From Bacillus sp. JCM 19041 (GTDB lineage: Bacteria > Bacillota > Bacilli > Bacillales > Bacillaceae_D), in NCBI GenBank assembly GCA_001310375.1, contig BAXC01000038.1:1-40952 (forward strand): 40,952 bases of DNA. The letters are read 5' to 3'. Each line of letters opens with the position of its first letter. Positions within the stretch are counted from its first letter, which is position 1. The position numbers and the translations under genes are program-made. This document shows positions 8,778-17,438 of the stretch, piece by piece. Under the pieces are notes generated by a model that was not told the origin of the DNA, made no database searches, and worked only from the letters and a program-made list of their open reading frames with translations.

Positions 8778-10144
8778 TTAAATACCTGGTAAGAATCCAG
8801 AAATTGCACTTAAGAGATAAACGAATGCTAACGCAGTCAGTCCTGCAACAAAACCACCTAAACTCCAAACACGAAGCGTTTCTGACACAGATAAACGACC
8901 GAATTTAGAAACAACCCAGAATCCAGAATCATTTGGCAAGGATAAACCAATACCACCTGCGCATATTGCCAGTCCTAGCAACACTGGCGAAACACCTAGT
9001 TCAACAGCCATTGGTCCTAAAATTGAAGCCGTTGTTACTAATGCAACTGTCGCACTACCAAGAGACGCACGTAACACTTGAGCAAAAACAAATCCTAACA
9101 GTAACGCAGGCATATTAAATCCTTGCATTAAGCTGACAAGTAAATCTCCTAGCCCTGTTTCTTGAACAACACGGCCAAACGCTCCACCAGCACCGGTAAT
9201 TAGGATAACCATACCTGAAGCTTCAAATGCCTCTTTAAACACAGTACTCGATGATTCTTTAATGTATTTAGGCAAAATGAACATCGCCGCGATAACACTA
9301 ATTAACAAGGCAACGTTTTTATCACCTATGACGCCAAAGAATGTCGGCAGTGCAGCTTCTTCATTTCCTAAGAAAATAACATTGTTCATTAATGTATTCG
9401 ATAGAATTAACACAATCGGAAGCGCTAGCATCGCATACGCTAACCAAGTTGGAATTTCTTTACGATTTGAAGTGGCAATCTCTTCGCCAGCGTCTAATTC
9501 AACATCATCTAACCGTCCATTATTGGGAATTCGTTTTCCAATGAACTTACCGTAAAGTACTCCACCTACAAGAGTTGCGGGAATTGCCACCAAAAGACCG
9601 TATAAGAAAAACACACCTATATCTGTTCCCATTTGATCTGCTACAACAAGAGGTCCTGGCGTTGGAATGATCAAACTATGAGAAACAATTAAACCGATCG
9701 CTAAGATGGCAACAAATGTTGATAAAGAGATCTTTGTTTTAAGAGATAAACTCTGAACTAATTTGTTTAAGATAATAAACGCAGCATCAAAAAAGACCGG
9801 AATTGCTACTGTTGTGGATGTTGCAGCAAGTGCGTATGGAGAGTTTTTCACACCAAAAGCACGTAGCATTGAATTTGCGATTTTTTCAATTGCCCCAGAA
9901 GCAGCTAAAAATTGACCGAATATAATTCCAAGACCAATTAAAATCCCTACTCCTGCTAACGTTCCTCCAAAACCATCTGCAATAATTCCTGGTACTTCTC
10001 TAACTGGAATTGCTGAAACCAAACCAATTCCGATTGCCGTAACAAGCAATGCGATAAATGCATCCCACTTAAACTTAATAATTAATATGAATAATATAAT
10101 TAAAGCTACAATAAAGCCTAAAATTAGCCATTTCCTGTCAGCAT
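8778..10144 (-). CDS. GntP-family gluconate/acid-sugar:H+ symporter (N-terminal frameshift)
   Basis: Secondary transporter of the GntP family with about 12 membrane segments. Family signatures are PTPGPLVVADQMGTDIG, GAGGAFGRVVQETGLG, RASLGSATVA and LPNDSGFWVVSKFG. The open frame begins at an internal TTG, but a good start (ATG at 10144 with AGGTGA upstream) lies in another frame. Adding one G near 10128 (AATGGCTAATT to AATGGGCTAATT) gives MLTGNGLILGFIVALII and joins cleanly. The corrected length is about 455 aa. By position it corresponds to YgbN and probably imports the C4 acid sugar used by ltnD and otnK. Confidence 0.88.
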
Positions 10145-10172
10145 TTCTGTCACCTCATACGTTGTTATTCGT

Positions 10173-11018
10173 TTATTTTTTCATTCTTGTCACAGCCAAG
10201 CGAGATCGATTTAAGTTTCGTTTCCCTTCCCCTCCTGATTCTGCTGCAACACGTGTATAAAGCGTATCCATTAGAGCAAGTTGTACCATCCTAGATATCA
10301 TCGCGTCTGACTGCCGTGTTGTTTCATGGGCTTGCGTCACGAGTATGCAGTCAGCTAATTTTGCCAGTGTAGCCATCTTATTTGATGTAATAACGAGAAC
10401 AAACGCTCCGTTGGCATGTGCCATCTCACATACATTAATGATGTCAATCGTTTCTCCAGAATGTGAAATCGCCACAACCATATCCTTTTCATTCATGTGA
10501 CTTGCATAAATTGCTTGATAATGAGGATCTTTTACAGAAATGGTCATTCCGCCAAGCCTCATAAATTTATGCGCTCCATCTTCAGCGATCGTTCCTGATA
10601 ACCCTTGTCCAAAGAAATATAATCTATTTGCATCGATGATCTGATTAATTGCTGATTCTATACTCTCTATGTTTAATGTATCTTTTGTTAATGCCATTGC
10701 TTGAAAAAATTGATCGCCAATCTTTTCAAAAATAACATCGGCGGTATCTTCTGGCATAATATCAATCGCTTCCGGAGAAGACGGTTTCAAATCAGCTAAT
10801 TCTTGAGCTAATGCTACCTTTAATTCTTGATAACTACTATATTCTAATTTCTTATATAACCTCACTACACTCGGTTCACTCACTTCACTGAGCATGGCTA
10901 GTTCATTCATGGAAAGCAAAAAAGGTTTTTCGTGTTTTTGCAACTGAGCAATGATTTTCTCTTCGGTTGCTGTAAGCGATTTCTTTTTATTTTCAACCCG
11001 TTCTTGGAAACTGTTCAC
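10173..11018 (-). CDS. RpiR-family transcriptional regulator with SIS domain
   Basis: Repressor or activator of 281 aa: N-terminal HTH_6 domain (MNELAMLSEVSEPSVVRLYKKL), then a C-terminal SIS phosphosugar-binding domain (FFGQGLSGTIAEDG, VAISHSGETIDIINV, LVITSNKMATLAKLAD). RpiR proteins sense phosphorylated sugars. I start at the GTG at 11018, eight bases after AGGAGGT; the upstream ATG at 11099 would add residues that overlap a likely operator. It is the first gene of the gntP-ltnD-otnK operon and divergent from the aldolase. A perfect palindrome is upstream of each. Confidence 0.9.
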   Translation of the reverse strand: MNSFQERVENKKKSLTATEEKIIAQLQKHEKPFLLSMNELAMLSEVSEPSVVRLYKKLEYSSYQELKVALAQELADLKPSSPEAIDIMPEDTADVIFEKIGDQFFQAMALTKDTLNIESIESAINQIIDANRLYFFGQGLSGTIAEDGAHKFMRLGGMTISVKDPHYQAIYASHMNEKDMVVAISHSGETIDIINVCEMAHANGAFVLVITSNKMATLAKLADCILVTQAHETTRQSDAMISRMVQLALMDTLYTRVAAESGGEGKRNLNRSRLAVTRMKK

Positions 11019-11040
11019 TTTTGGACACCTCCTGTTCCCG

Positions 11041-11056
11041 GTAGTAATATTACTAC
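11041..11056. promoter_or_regulatory. Palindromic operator upstream of rpiR
   Basis: GTAGTAATATTACTAC is a perfect 16-bp palindrome 22 bases before the GTG of rpiR. Its arms reappear at 11149-11161 before the divergent aldolase, which suggests one regulator, most simply the RpiR protein, controls both units. Confidence 0.65.
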
Positions 11057-11148
11057 AGAAATAACGCTTACACAAGACAAATTTTATCATTTTCGTCATA
11101 ATTCGACTTGATTAGCAAAGTTGCAGCACTTATTATTAGTATTAATAT

Positions 11149-11161
11149 GTAGTATTACTAC
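11149..11161. promoter_or_regulatory. Palindromic operator upstream of the class II aldolase
   Basis: GTAGTATTACTAC is a perfect palindrome with the same GTAGTA/TACTAC arms as the site at 11041-11056 but a shorter centre. It lies 19 bases before the aldolase start, so a bound protein would block transcription or early elongation. The two centres are about 106 bases apart, which would permit looping. Confidence 0.65.
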
Positions 11162-11180
11162 AAAATAATGGAGGTTTGAT

Positions 11181-12020
11181 ATGTTTACTACAACCAAAGA
11201 AGTCTTAACTTATGCAGAACAAACAAATAGCGCCATCGCGGCGTTTAATTGTTATAATGCAGAAACGATACAAGCAGCGATTACAGCAGCTGAGTCTAAA
11301 CAACAGCCTGTAATTATCGCTTACGGTGAAAGGTACCAAGATTACATGAATTTGGAAGCATTCGCAGCATTTACTAAAGTTTTAGCTGAACAAGCGACTG
11401 TAAAAGTTGCACTTCATTTGGATCATAGCTACCAATTTGAAACAATAAAACGAGCAGTTAAAGCTGGATTTACTTCGGTGATGTATGATGGTTCTACCCA
11501 TTCACTTGAAGATAATATTAAGCATACAAAAGAAGTGGTCAATTTCGCTCATGAACATGGAGTTTTTGTTGAAGCAGAAATTGGGTCAATGGAGAGAGGG
11601 GCTTTTTCAGATGAAGAAGAAGGAGATGGACGACTCACTGACCCAGATGAAGCAGTTCAATTTGTTAAAGATACTGGCGTAGATTTCCTAGCTGCGTCTA
11701 TCGGGACGGTCCACGGTATGTACGACGGCGAGCCGAATATTCGCCTTGATTTATTAGAAGAGATTAAGAGCAAAATTGAGATTCCGCTTGTGCTTCATGG
11801 AGGATCTGGTACACCAGAGCAGCAAGTGTTAAAAGCGATTGATCACGGGATACGGAAAATTAATGTCAACACTGAGATTTCCCTTACTGCAGTGGAATCA
11901 ATGAGTAACACCCTCGAGAAAAACGCAAAAACTCATTTGAGTGTTGTGATGGAAGATGCACAAAAAGCAATGGTTGCTCATATGGAGAAAGTAATTGACG
12001 TTTATTTAAATCAAAAATAA
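11181..12020 (+). CDS. Class II (zinc) fructose-bisphosphate-type aldolase
   Basis: Metal-dependent ketose-bisphosphate aldolase of the FBA/GatY/KbaY family, 279 aa. Metal and substrate motifs are HLDHS near residue 82, EAEIGSMERG near 132, GTVHGMY with a zinc-ligand histidine near 178, LVLHGGSGTP with the second histidine near 205, and KINVNTE near 232. The ribosome site is GGAGG before the ATG. It is divergent from the rpiR operon and shares its palindrome, so it is probably a catabolic aldolase acting on a phosphorylated acid-sugar product, not the housekeeping FBA. The exact substrate is not readable. Confidence 0.87.
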   Translation: MFTTTKEVLTYAEQTNSAIAAFNCYNAETIQAAITAAESKQQPVIIAYGERYQDYMNLEAFAAFTKVLAEQATVKVALHLDHSYQFETIKRAVKAGFTSVMYDGSTHSLEDNIKHTKEVVNFAHEHGVFVEAEIGSMERGAFSDEEEGDGRLTDPDEAVQFVKDTGVDFLAASIGTVHGMYDGEPNIRLDLLEEIKSKIEIPLVLHGGSGTPEQQVLKAIDHGIRKINVNTEISLTAVESMSNTLEKNAKTHLSVVMEDAQKAMVAHMEKVIDVYLNQK

Positions 12021-12035
12021 TACAAGTTTCTCACG

Positions 12036-12068
12036 GAGTTGTAGTTTAAAAGCTACAACTCTTTTTTT
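12036..12068 (+). terminator. Terminator after the aldolase
   Basis: GAGTTGTAG (12036-12044) pairs with CTACAACTC (12053-12061), followed by TTTTTTT. Confidence 0.92.
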
Positions 12069-12078
12069 GTCTCTATGT

Positions 12079-12108
12079 GCATGAAAAGAGCTAGCAATCG
12101 ACATAATA
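12079..12108 (+). promoter_or_regulatory. Sigma-G-type forespore promoter of the ger operon
   Basis: GCATG at 12079-12083 matches the sigma-G -35 consensus gHATR, and CATAATA at 12102-12108 matches its -10 (CATAMTA), with an 18-base spacer. It lies 31 bases upstream of the first germinant receptor gene. Known gerA-type operons are transcribed by sigma-G in the forespore. Confidence 0.75.
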
Positions 12109-12139
12109 ATCGTTACTCATACAGGAAAGGAGCGGGAAA

Positions 12140-13652
12140 ATGACAAGCACCAACCAATCAAACTCTGTAAAGCTTCAACCTTCAGATAACCTCTCGAAAA
12201 AACTTAGCTATATAAATGAAATAACTGGAAAGAGTGATGATCTTGTCATCCGCCCTTTTTCATTCGGAAATAAAGATGGAATACGTGCTGCAATGGTCTA
12301 TATGGACGGACTTGTCGATGACCGCGCTTTGCAAAAGATGTTAGGTGGAGCCAAATCTTTTGAACTACAGGAAGATAAATCTGTTTTTCCACAGTTTCAA
12401 GCGGATCTAGAAGAAATCGGTCATGCAGAGAAAGTACTTGATTATAAAACGATGTTAGAGCGCTTGCTTAAAGGCAATTGCCTTTGTGCCATCGATGGTT
12501 TTGCATCTTGCCTATCTGTTGCTATCCCACAATTCTCTGAACGACCTGTAACTGAACCTACAACCGAAACAGTTGTCCGTGGTCCGAGAGAAGGTTCGTG
12601 GAAAACTCTCGAGTAAATACCTCCTTAATTCGTCGTCGTTTAGCTGACGAAAATTTATGGATTGAATCAAAAACAATAGGATTACGAACAAAAACTAAAA
12701 TATCCATTGCTTATTTAAACGATATTGTCGATAAAAGTTTGCTTGATGAATTATATAGCCGTTTAGATCGGATTAATACGGATAGCATTCTCGAAGATGG
12801 TGATGTAGAAGAATTAATTCAAGATGCTTTCTATACTCCTTTCCCAACCGTGTACACAACCGAACGCCCTGATACGGCAGTTGCTCATTTATTAGAAGGG
12901 AAAATCGCCATTATCGTAGACGGTTCTCCAATGGTTATTGTCATACCGGCTTTGTTTGTACAGTTCTTTCATAATACAGAGACTATACGCAGCGTGCAGA
13001 TATTGGCACACTTATTCGTCTTCTTAGATTTGTTTCTATTTTTATTGCCTTACTTGCGCCTTCTTTGTACATCGCTGTGACAACATTTCATCAGGAGTTA
13101 ATTCCAACTGGCCTTCTCGGAAACCTAGCTGCTCAACGAGAAGGCACACCATTTCCAACTTTTATTGAAACGTTAATGATGGAAATCACATTTGAAATTT
13201 TACGAGAAGCTGGAATACGAATGCCACAACCAGTTGGTCAAGCTGTATCAATCGTTGGAGCCATCGTTATTGGTCAGGCAGCAGTCCAAGCGGGGATTGT
13301 ATCAGCTGCCGTCGTTATTGTTGTTTCCGTCACTGCCATTGCCAGTTTTGTTTTCCCTAGCTATAACATCGGCATTCCTATTCGTATTTTGCGATTCGGC
13401 TTTATGGCTCTTGCTGCTTCTTTTGGTTTAGTTGGTATTTGTATTGGCTTTACTGCGATGTTGCTGCATTTATCTAGTTTAAAATCATTTGGTATTCCTT
13501 ATATGGAAGGGTTATCGCCTTTTGTTTGGAAGAATCAAAAAGACATTGTAGCTCGAGCTCCGAAATGGACGATGAATACGAGGCCAAAACCAGGAGACCA
13601 CCTCGATAACATACGGCAACGGACTCCTAAACCTGGTCCTGAAAATAACTAA
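12140..13652 (+). CDS. Spore germinant receptor A subunit (GerA family, two frameshifts)
   Basis: A subunit of a GerA-type nutrient receptor in the spore inner membrane. The soluble N-terminal domain (IRPFSFGNKDGIRAAMVYMD, then VVRGPREG) is followed by FVENSRVNTSLIRRRL, VIPALFVQFFHNTED and then a C-terminal membrane domain with several helices ending LSPFVWKNQKDIVARAPKW. The reading frame breaks near 12596 (one T missing in GGTTCGTGG) and near 12981 (one G missing in CAGAGACTAT). With both restored the protein is about 504 aa, normal for GerAA/GerKA. Ribosome site AAAGGAG. The germinant is unknown. Confidence 0.92.
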
Positions 13653-13665
13653 GGAGGGATAGTAA

Positions 13666-14864
13666 ATGAAGAAACACACAATAATTAAAGTAACTCATGC
13701 GTTTCTTCTATTAACCCTTCTCACAGGATGCTGGGACCGCTGGGAGCTTAATGAGCTTTCGTTGATTGTAGGGATGGCTATTGATCACGATGATACGGAT
13801 TATATTTTAACGATGCAGGCGATGAACCCTGCAGAAATCGCATCACAAGAAACGGGCCGTGGTTATGCCCAGGCAATGAATGTACAAGAGAAATCAAAGA
13901 CTGTTCACGAGTCTTTGCGAAGAATGGTCCAAAAATCGCCTAGACGCGCGTTTCTTTCTCAACTAAAAGTGTTAGTTATTAGTGAGGAAGTGGCTAAGGA
14001 AGGTCTTGAACATATATTGGATTTCTTTTATCGTGACCATGAAATGAGGTCTGATTTCTATATTGTTATTGCCCGTAACAACAAAGCACATGAAATTCTT
14101 GATATTATCACGCCACTCGAAACACTACCATCACAAAGCATTTTTGATTCAATAAGCTTTTCTTTGCGGTCTTATGCTGGAACAAAAGCAATTACGATAG
14201 ATGAACTTTTTCAAGAGATGACGGCAGAAGCATCGAGCCCTCTATTATGGGTATTACAGTTGAAGGAAATATCGGCAAAGGGGAAACACGTGAAAATGCT
14301 GAGTCAATTAGACCAAAAGCGTTGTTAAGAAATAACGGGATCGCTATTTTTAAGAATAACCATTTTCTCACATGGTTCTCAAATGAAAAAAGCAAAGGAC
14401 TTGATTACTTAACCGGTCCAATTAGTGAGAGCGTAGGAAGCTTCTCTTGCCCTGGAGGAGGCGAAATCGCATTAGAATTAGCTAAATATGACAGGGACAT
14501 TGACATTAAAATAATCGATGGGAAACCAGACGTCACATATAATTTCAAATTAGTAACGTCCATTTCCGAAGTAGATTGTAATTCGCTTGATTTATCACTA
14601 CCTTCCTCCTATGAAAAGGTCTCAAAGAATGCAGAGGAAGAATTTGAAAGTATTCTTCAAGATTCAATTACAGCCACTCAGGAGTTAAAAACCGATGTAT
14701 TAGGAGTAGGGCAGCAACTTTATCGCAAACATCCTAACTACTGGGAAAATGTAAGGGATGATTGGGACAATTTATACAAAGACTTAGACATTCATGTAAA
14801 TGTCGAAATCGACATCACTGATAGTGGTAATATTATCAATTCTTTCTCAACAAAGGACGGTTAA
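13666..14864 (+). CDS. Spore germinant receptor C subunit, lipoprotein (frameshifted)
   Basis: GerC-family lipoprotein of the germinant receptor. Signal peptide with lipobox LLTGC and the family hallmark CWDRWELNELSLIVGMAID. The N-terminal domains extend to the EMTAEASSP region, then the frame changes near 14238-14240. One C added to the CCC run gives SPSIMGITVEGNIG and the rest reads to FSTKDG. The corrected length is 399 aa, typical for GerAC. It follows the A subunit by 13 bases with AAGGAGGG as ribosome site. Anchored outside the spore inner membrane, it is known to be essential for receptor function in the family. Confidence 0.92.
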
Positions 14865-14868
14865 TTTG

Positions 14869-15087
14869 ATGTTTATTAAGTTAGTAGCCGTTTTAATCGG
14901 AGCTTTCGTGATTGCCTGGAGTCAAAGAAAGTCACTAAAAGCGGATCGCAAACTTCAAATTGTATATTATGGGTTGCTGATACTTGCAACCGTTTATGGT
15001 ACTGCCTATGCACTTGAACTTAATATTCCAAGTCTCGCCAACGGACTAACATCAATTGTGAAAGCAATTCAAGGAGTGCAGACATAA
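14869..15087 (+). CDS. Small two-helix membrane protein of the ger operon
   Basis: 72-aa protein with two hydrophobic segments (LVAVLIGAFVIAW and VYYGLLILATVYGTAYAL) separated by a basic loop (SQRKSLKADRKLQ). It starts four bases after gerC and its stop overlaps the next ATG (TAATG), so it is translated as part of the operon. Position and size recall the small GerD-like or 'D-subunit' proteins reported in some ger operons (for example the short gene in B. megaterium and clostridial receptors), but I cannot assign it to a named family from sequence alone. Confidence 0.75.
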   Translation: MFIKLVAVLIGAFVIAWSQRKSLKADRKLQIVYYGLLILATVYGTAYALELNIPSLANGLTSIVKAIQGVQT

Positions 15088-16229
15088 TGAAGCAGCACAT
15101 TTCAAGTAGCCAATTTCGTATGCTTGTTATCTATAGTACGTGCAGTACATCAGTGCTAAGCATGCCTCTCATTCTTGGCACATTGGTCGGTCGCGATGCT
15201 TGGTGGATACCTCTGGTTGGTACTGTATTAGGGTTTCCATTTATATTTATTTTTCTAACTATGTCGCGGTGGTACCCAACAACTGATTTCTTTGGAATAA
15301 GCAATAAAATTGTCGGGAAAAAGTTCGGTAAGGTATGTGGCTTGCTCTTTACTTTACTCCCGTTACTTACTATTTCAACGAAACTGCATTACTCAACTGA
15401 TTTTATTACAACCCACTTATTAAAAACGACCCCACCTATTGTTGTTGTTGCAATATGCATGTCAGTAGTGGCGATGGGTAGTTATTTAGGAATAGAAGCA
15501 CTCGGTAGAACCGCAGAAATGTCCGCCTTTTTCTTTTTCTTACCTCTTTTCATACTGATACTATTTAAAATACCAGATATGGATATTGAGAAAGTATTGC
15601 CTTTTTTTAGAGGTGATGAGAACAACTATATTGACGCTATCCTGTTTTATATAGCCATTACAGCGTGTAATAGCGTATTGCTGCTTGCACTCTATCCATA
15701 CGCAGTTGCTGATAAAAAAAAAGCAGAACATGCTTTCTTACAAGGTTTTCTTATTGCCTGTTCCATTATTTTCTTAATTACACTACTATGCGAAACTGCT
15801 CTTGGTCCTGAACTAATGACCACTTCTTACTTCCCAAGCTTTACATTAGCGCAACGTATCTCCTTTGGGAACTTTGCAGAGCGAGTTGAAGCCTTATTAA
15901 CGGTCATATGGTTTATTACAATCTACTTCAAAATCACGCTGTACCTCTTCATATCAACTCGTGGTATTGCACAGACTTTTGGTATTAAAAACGAGAGACC
16001 ATTAACCTTGCCTATCGCTATGCTATTTGTCTTCATTCCTTTGCAAGCCTTTGATAACACAACTGATGACTATGAATTTTATGTAGGACCTGCCAAATGG
16101 CTCTCTTTACTAATAGGTGGCATTCTCCCAATAGTATTGTTCCTAATCGGTTCTTTTCAAAGAAGAAGACAGAAACAACAGCTACTCCCTAAGCAGACTC
16201 ATCGATCAGACACATCAAGGAGAGTGTAA
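15087..16229 (+). CDS. Spore germinant receptor B subunit 1 (GerB family permease)
   Basis: GerAB/GerKB-type membrane subunit of the APC transporter superfamily, 380 aa with about ten helices. It opens with ISSSQFRMLVIYSTCSTSVL and has the family region RISFGNFAERVEALLTVIW. It overlaps the preceding small gene by one base. In GerA receptors the B subunit carries the germinant pocket. It is intact and paralogous to the next gene, sharing the ATCSTA/STCSTS opening and the ERVEA/ERIEA segment. Confidence 0.93.
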   Translation: MKQHISSSQFRMLVIYSTCSTSVLSMPLILGTLVGRDAWWIPLVGTVLGFPFIFIFLTMSRWYPTTDFFGISNKIVGKKFGKVCGLLFTLLPLLTISTKLHYSTDFITTHLLKTTPPIVVVAICMSVVAMGSYLGIEALGRTAEMSAFFFFLPLFILILFKIPDMDIEKVLPFFRGDENNYIDAILFYIAITACNSVLLLALYPYAVADKKKAEHAFLQGFLIACSIIFLITLLCETALGPELMTTSYFPSFTLAQRISFGNFAERVEALLTVIWFITIYFKITLYLFISTRGIAQTFGIKNERPLTLPIAMLFVFIPLQAFDNTTDDYEFYVGPAKWLSLLIGGILPIVLFLIGSFQRRRQKQQLLPKQTHRSDTSRRV

Positions 16230-16235
16230 TCTCTT

Positions 16236-17405
16236 ATGGAATCAAATGAAACGTTTAATTCTCTTGCGTTCGCATTCATTGTTATATACGCCACATGCAG
16301 TACGGCCCTCTTAGGCATCCCGTCTTCCATGAGTTATTTTGTTAACCAAGATGCTTGGCTAATCCCTATCATTGGTAGCTTAATCGGTCTATCCGTTATT
16401 TTTTTATATACAATTCTTGCACGGTGGATGCCAAAGGGAATTATTTATACAATGAATGATGCAATTCTAGGTAAAATGTTTGGTAAGCTTGCCACGATCG
16501 TGTACATCTTGTTTCCTTTGCTTCACTTCCCGGCAATTTTTACATACGGTATCAATTTCATTACCCATTTCCTTTTACCAACGACCCCATTCATTGCATG
16601 TATGCTTTTATGTTTAACGATTATCGTATTTGGTGTTTTTACTGGAGTAGAAGCCATTGCACGTACAGCACTGCTCATTAGCATCTTCTTTATTGTTCCA
16701 TTAGTCCTTTTAATTGGTTTAAATATACCTGACATTGACTTTGACTATACACAGCCAATGTTTCACTCGTCATTTGCAGACAGTGGACAAGCGTTGTCTA
16801 TATATATGGGCAATGTCGTTTGCAACGTCGTTATTCAACTTGTGATCTTTCCAAAGTATATAGCGAACAAAAAAACAGGAGAGCGTGCATTGTGGATCGG
16901 CTACAGCGTTGGTTGTGTTATTCTTATTCTATTTACGTTCCTATGCATCACAGTACTCTCACCAGAGGTAACAGCAAGAGATTACTATCCAGCACTTTCA
17001 CTCGCACAACGAATTGAACTCGGTGAATTTCTTGAACGAATTGAGGCTACGATTACGATTCTTTGGTTTATTTCAATCTATTTTAACTTACTCCTTTACT
17101 TTTATGCGATTGTTTCAGGCATTGCCCATCTCTTTAACATAAAAAACAGCAAGCCACTCATTTTACCAACGGGAATGTTGTTATTATTTTTAGGTGCGAC
17201 TTACTTCACGAGCGTTGTTCAGGAACGGGAATTCTACCGTTTCGTAAGTATTCCACAATCCATTTCCACTGGTCTTGGACTCCCACTGTTGCTTGTACTT
17301 GTTGGTATGATTAGGCGTAAACGTAAGGGCTTGCCTCTCTATCCAAAGCACATAGATACCCAATCAACAAAAAGGAAAGGAAACAAACAATCATCGAACC
17401 TATAA
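16236..17405 (+). CDS. Spore germinant receptor B subunit 2 (GerB family permease)
   Basis: Second GerB-type permease, 389 aa and about ten helices, six bases after the first. Shared features with B1 are FIVIYATCSTALLGIPSSM at the start, LAQRIELGEFLERIEATIT in the middle, and a very basic tail (RRKRKG, KRKGNKQ). Multiple B subunits are known to widen or change germinant specificity by swapping in the receptor complex. The pair probably arose by tandem duplication followed by divergence. Confidence 0.93.
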   Translation: MESNETFNSLAFAFIVIYATCSTALLGIPSSMSYFVNQDAWLIPIIGSLIGLSVIFLYTILARWMPKGIIYTMNDAILGKMFGKLATIVYILFPLLHFPAIFTYGINFITHFLLPTTPFIACMLLCLTIIVFGVFTGVEAIARTALLISIFFIVPLVLLIGLNIPDIDFDYTQPMFHSSFADSGQALSIYMGNVVCNVVIQLVIFPKYIANKKTGERALWIGYSVGCVILILFTFLCITVLSPEVTARDYYPALSLAQRIELGEFLERIEATITILWFISIYFNLLLYFYAIVSGIAHLFNIKNSKPLILPTGMLLLFLGATYFTSVVQEREFYRFVSIPQSISTGLGLPLLLVLVGMIRRKRKGLPLYPKHIDTQSTKRKGNKQSSNL

Positions 17406-17432
17406 AAAGCAGAGACCGATATGGTCCCTGCT
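17404..17432 (-). terminator. Terminator of the ABC/two-component operon
   Basis: On the minus strand GCAGGGACC and GGTCTCTGC pair around ATATC with one mismatch, followed by TTTTTA. It also lies directly after gerB2, so it may serve both converging operons. Confidence 0.7.
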
Positions 17433-17438
17433 CTCTTA

